64,000 nucleotides of DNA, from NCBI RefSeq assembly GCF_937616625.2, contig NC_065570.1, forward strand, positions 8,008,001-8,072,000. The letters are read 5' to 3'. Below the pieces are notes generated by a model, which saw only the letters and a list, made by a program, of their open reading frames with translations, did not search any database and was not told the DNA's origin. The number at the start of each line of letters is the position of its first letter. Positions within the stretch are counted from its first letter, which is position 1. Shown here piece by piece: positions 60,512 through 64,000 of the stretch. This DNA comes from Mercurialis annua (taxonomy: Eukaryota > Streptophyta > Magnoliopsida > Malpighiales > Euphorbiaceae). A program made the translations under genes and the position numbers.

Positions 60512-60992
60512 CTAATACCTTAAAAAAATCGACTTTATAACCCCTTTTCGATCCTACCTTGATGCTGAAAATTTTTCAATTGTACCCTATTTGACATTTT
60601 ATAGTTTCAATTGAACCCTAAAATTTTAAATTCACGTCTTTTTCATTTGGAAAAAAATTCAAAAACGTTCTCCATAAATAACATATATTAATTGTACATG
60701 TTTAAAATTAATTAATTTAGATTTAGTTAAATTAATTAAGAATTTAAATTAGGTTTAATTTGATTATGATTTTTAGTCAGATTTTAAAAATAAAGGATTT
60801 ATTTGTGATATTTTAAATGGAAATGAATTTAATTTTATCTTTAAACATGGTTAATTGAATAATTTCATCATTTAAGTAAAATTAAAAAGTTGGGGTACAA
60901 TTGAAACGAAAAATACAAAATAGGATAAAATTGACAACTTTTCAACGTTAAGGTAGGATTGAAAATGGACTATAAGGTCATGATTTTTAAGG
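60512..60992. mobile_element. Decayed Mutator-type MITE, relative of 47590
   Basis: GGTCTAATACCTTAAAAAAA with CCTTTTCGATCCTACCTTGA on the left, and TTTTCAACGTTAAGGTAGGA with AAGGTCATGATTTTTAAGG on the right, match the arms of 7651-8042 and 47590-47963. The right terminus is lost and no target duplication is visible. Confidence 0.65.
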
Positions 60993-61260
60993 AGAAGATT
61001 ACAAAACTATACAAAAAATTAATAAAGTTTACAAAAATGCTAGCTAAACTCATTTATTACACTAGCACCTAAAAATTTAAAAAGTTTACACTTTATACCT
61101 AACCACTAAATAAGAGACACATGTCTTACTCAAATAGCAAAAAAGCAAAAAAAAACGTACCAAATAGCTGTCAAAACGCGTCAAACAGCTGTTAAAAAGC
61201 GTCAGAAGCGCGTCTGACGCGCGTCATACACGTGCGTCAGTCACGCGTCAGTTTTTCAAA
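60993..61260. other. Intergenic DNA with CGCGTCA-rich patch
   Basis: A patch at 61165-61250 repeats AACGCGTCA, AGCGCGTCTGACGCG and CACGCGTCAG words, an unusual local run of CG in AT-rich DNA. No gene or paired ends found. Confidence 0.45.
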
Positions 61261-63000
61261 ACAATTCAAACATGTATCAGATATGTATCTGTTATGTATC
61301 AGATATGTATCGAGGACATATTTGATTATTATTTTTTCATATTTCTAAAACAAAAATAAATTAATAAATTAACAATATGTATTATTTATGTGTCTTTAAA
61401 CAGTATGTATAATATATATTAAATTAAAAGATATATGTATCACATGCTTTAATTAATTCACGCATCAAATAATAGCAATATAACATCTTATATACATGTG
61501 ATATATAAAAAAAGAACTAATAACAATATGTATCCCCTTCATCAAATCTTCACCATTGATAAAAATAATAAATATATATATTATTTATGTGTTTCAAAAT
61601 TATATTATTTTTATGTATTATTGATGTGTCTTAAAATTATATTTTTAATATGGAGTATTATTTATGCGTCTCAAAAACTATTCAAACGGACACAATTTAC
61701 TTCAGAATCTTTTCATACTAAATACAACTTTAATAGTACATCTTAAATACAAATAATACATATTAAATATAACTTTAATGGTACATCTTAAAATACACCA
61801 AAAATATATATTAAATACACAATTAATATCTCTCTCTGCTACTGTAATCTAGAATATTAAATACACTATTGTGCGATTAATTATATAAAAAATAGAGCAA
61901 AAATCAGAAAATATTTGAATAGATATCATGTAATGTGTACAAAATATACAAACAATACGTTTTTGATACACTATTTAGACATAATGCATATCAAAATACA
62001 CAAATAATACATATTAAATTTAATTTTAATAGTCCATCTATTTTAATATAAAAATTACAATATATAAATTTTACATCAAACATGTATCTATAATGTATCA
62101 TAAGTTAACGCTTATGTTATAAAAAAATTACAATTTTAAAATTTTTTAGTCTGCAATGTATCATAAAAGGGAATGCTTTACTCATGGTTTCATTTTCTAA
62201 CACGCTCTCGAGCGTAATAATTAAATTGACTTGTGATCAAAGATGAACTAGCGTTAGCATATAATTATCACTTGTATGAGCTACTTCACTAGTTTAAAAA
62301 TCGATTGATGTATCTACGATGTATTAAAGATGTATCGGTAATGTAATATTGATGTATTTATGATGTATGTATCTAAAATGTACCGGTGGTACATCTATGA
62401 CGTATTAGGTGATGTATCTATAATGTATCATTGATGTATCAAAAAAAAAAGATGAACTAATAACAATATAATGTCGTCATAAAAAAAAGATGAACTAATA
62501 ACAATATAATCGCGAACTAGGACTTGACTAGTTCATTGCAATAATAATGTATCTACAATATACCGGTGGTACATATGGCGTATCAGGTGATGTATCTATA
62601 ATGTATCATTGATGTATCCAATATGTATATACATGATATATAATAAAAAAAAATGAACTAATAACAATATAATGTCGTCATAAAATTTATCAAACACTGA
62701 AGTTAATCTTTGAGTTTATATAAAAAAATGTAAACATTTTACATAATACATATTAAATATAATTTTAATACTTGTATGGGCTAGTTCACTAGTATAAAAA
62801 TCAATCGATGTATCAACAATGTATAATTAATGTATTATTGATGTATTTACGATGTATCAGTAATGTATTTATAATGTACTGGTGGTATATTTATGACGTA
62901 TCAGGTGATGTATCTATAATGTATCATTGATGTATCTAATATGTATATACATGATCTATAAATAAGAAAGATGAACCAATAACAATATAATGTCGTCATA
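61261..63000. repeat. TGTATC-rich diverged repeat region
   Basis: Dozens of ATGTATC/GTATCA words. A longer unit occurs three times, at about 62378, 62555 and 62874: GG(T)GGTACAT..., GTGATGTATCTATAATGTAT, CATTGATGTATC, then GAACTAATAACAATATAATG and TCGTCATAAAATTTAT. The spacing is irregular (about 177 and 319 bp). No protein-coding stretch. The 82-codon frame at 61498-61746 is Tyr/Ile/Lys-rich low complexity. Confidence 0.75.
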
Positions 63001-63236
63001 AAATTTATGGTTGAATACATAGTTTCATCTCAAACCGGGTTTCAAGTACCACCAGTTGAAATTAAGAATTTAGTGGTTGCTGCTATTCCAATAATCAAAA
63101 TAATATATGAGCTCTACAGATGTACCATACAAGTTGTGAAAAAAAAAACAATATTATCAATTAAGAAAAATTGCTATTGAATCGATATGATAATAGGAGG
63201 GTTTTAAAACTTGATCAAGACAACTTATTGAATCGA

Positions 63237-63403
63237 TATGTTTGCGTTATGCTCTCTACCATATTCTTGTTTTCAATCGCCATTTTCTCTACAAATCTGA
63301 CAGCTCTTAAACTATTTCCCTCTACTAAATCACTTCAAAACTCTTCGCCATCCATTCTTCCCAAAACCCAAAACAAAAAAATAGTGGTAATTATGGGGGC
63401 ATG
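63237..63403 (+). pseudogene. Possible gene fragment with P-loop-like end, unassigned
   Basis: A plus-strand frame ends TQNKKIVVIMGA followed by TGA. KKIVVIMGA resembles the strand before the P-loop in isopentenyltransferases and related P-loop enzymes (MGATGTGKS), preceded by a Ser/Pro-rich stretch like a transit peptide. After the stop a second frame (63429-63611) has TKSRL, which could be the shifted continuation, but the rest does not convince me. If real, it is a broken fragment. A chance match is quite possible. Confidence 0.22.
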
Positions 63404-63649
63404 AGACTAGAAGACGGTTGATGCTAAGTTGACCAAGTCGAGACTTGATTCTTGGATTTCTTCTAGGATTTTTGGCATCCGTAGAGCTCGTATTCTATTC
63501 AACATTAATTATGTCCTTAATTCTGTGAATGGCAAGGTTGTTGATAAGCTTAGACTTCAGTTTTATTTTTTATTTCTCTGTAAAAAGAAAAACAAAGCCA
63601 TGAAAGAATAATAATATAAAAAAATAAGGCGGGTTATTGATTCTGGGAG

Positions 63650-64000
63650 TCATTGTACTTTTCCAAAGTTGCAAAATGGTCACCGAACAATTTTCTATTC
63701 CAAAATGGTCATTGTACTTTGTGATTAGTAACTTCGGCGATCACGAAATGAAATCCGGTGACATTTGTCCTACGTGGCTTGCCGGAAGCTTACTCACACC
63801 TTCTTTTTTGTCATGCCATTGTCGATATCACTCTTATTTTTCTACATTATCATCTTCTTCCCTAATTTTTTAAACATTTTCCGACAAAAAGAAAGGTGCG
63901 AGTCAGCTTCCGGCAAGCCACATATGACAAAAGTCACCGGATTTTATTTAGTGATCGCCAGAAGTTACTAATCACAAAGTACAGTGACTATTCTGGAACA
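63650..64000. mobile_element. Inverted-repeat element cut by the window edge
   Basis: The left arm (TGGTCATTGTACTTTGTGAT, TAGTAACTTCGGCGATCAC, AAATCCGGTGACATTTGTC, TACGTGGCTTGCCGGAAGC) is complementary to the right arm from 63897 (GTCAGCTTCCGGCAAGCCAC ... GTGATCGCCAGAAGTTACTA, AATCACAAAGTACAGTGAC). The loop at about 63795-63895 is AT-rich. The right end lies beyond the window, so ends and target duplication cannot be checked. Confidence 0.82.

Overview
This window is nuclear DNA of a core eudicot plant. It is very AT-rich, the genes are intron-rich with GT-AG splicing, and all six protein genes have clear Arabidopsis-type counterparts. A nuclear tRNA-Ala and a dense load of plant transposons (MITEs, a TRIM array, copia and gypsy remnants) fit the same picture. 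I cannot name the species. No bacterial, viral or organellar segment is seen.

Gene layout, left to right: a single-exon DOG1-domain gene (+, 11570-12310); the peroxisomal short-chain acyl-CoA oxidase ACX4 (-, 13 exons, 17901-12988, C-terminal SRL peroxisome signal); a tRNA-Ala(AGC) (-, 19101-19173); a tomosyn/Lgl-type WD40 protein ending in an R-SNARE-like coil (+, 24 exons, 19381-29727); a selenoprotein-T-like ER protein with CxxC (-, 4 exons, 32739-31051); a chloroplast omega-3 desaturase of the FAD7/FAD8 type (+, 8 exons, 37549-39813); a VARLMGL-motif protein (+, 2 exons, 45476-47352); and a secreted S1-type self-incompatibility-like protein (+, 1 exon, 52595-53017). Every exon chain was joined by hand and its splice phases close in frame, giving 246, 441, 1121, 242, 432, 430 and 140 residues. 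The genes are functionally unrelated and do not form a cluster. Loosely, ACX4 and FAD7/8 are both fatty-acid enzymes, but in different organelles.

The rest is transposon-derived or featureless AT-rich DNA. At least six MITEs share GGCTTAAT-like ends and near-perfect 9-bp target duplications (Mutator type). Several hAT-type MITEs have 8-bp duplications, and one Stowaway has a TA duplication. Intron 6 of the tomosyn gene holds two insertions. One is a TRIM retroelement with five LTRs and four 112-bp internal segments in strict alternation, flanked by the 5-bp duplication ATAAT. A copia RNase H fragment with one stop codon lies at 33.8-34.8 kb. From 55412 to 60489 four elements are nested: a Mutator-type foldback, a hAT MITE, a second hAT MITE and a gypsy LTR piece. 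Two of these carry arrays of short palindromes. The right end (61-64 kb) holds TGTATC-rich repeats and an inverted repeat cut by the window edge.

Most notable are the multi-LTR TRIM array, the four-level nest with its palindrome arrays, a GC-AG intron required by phase in the tomosyn gene, and a MITE that places two CACGTG boxes upstream of the VARLMGL gene.
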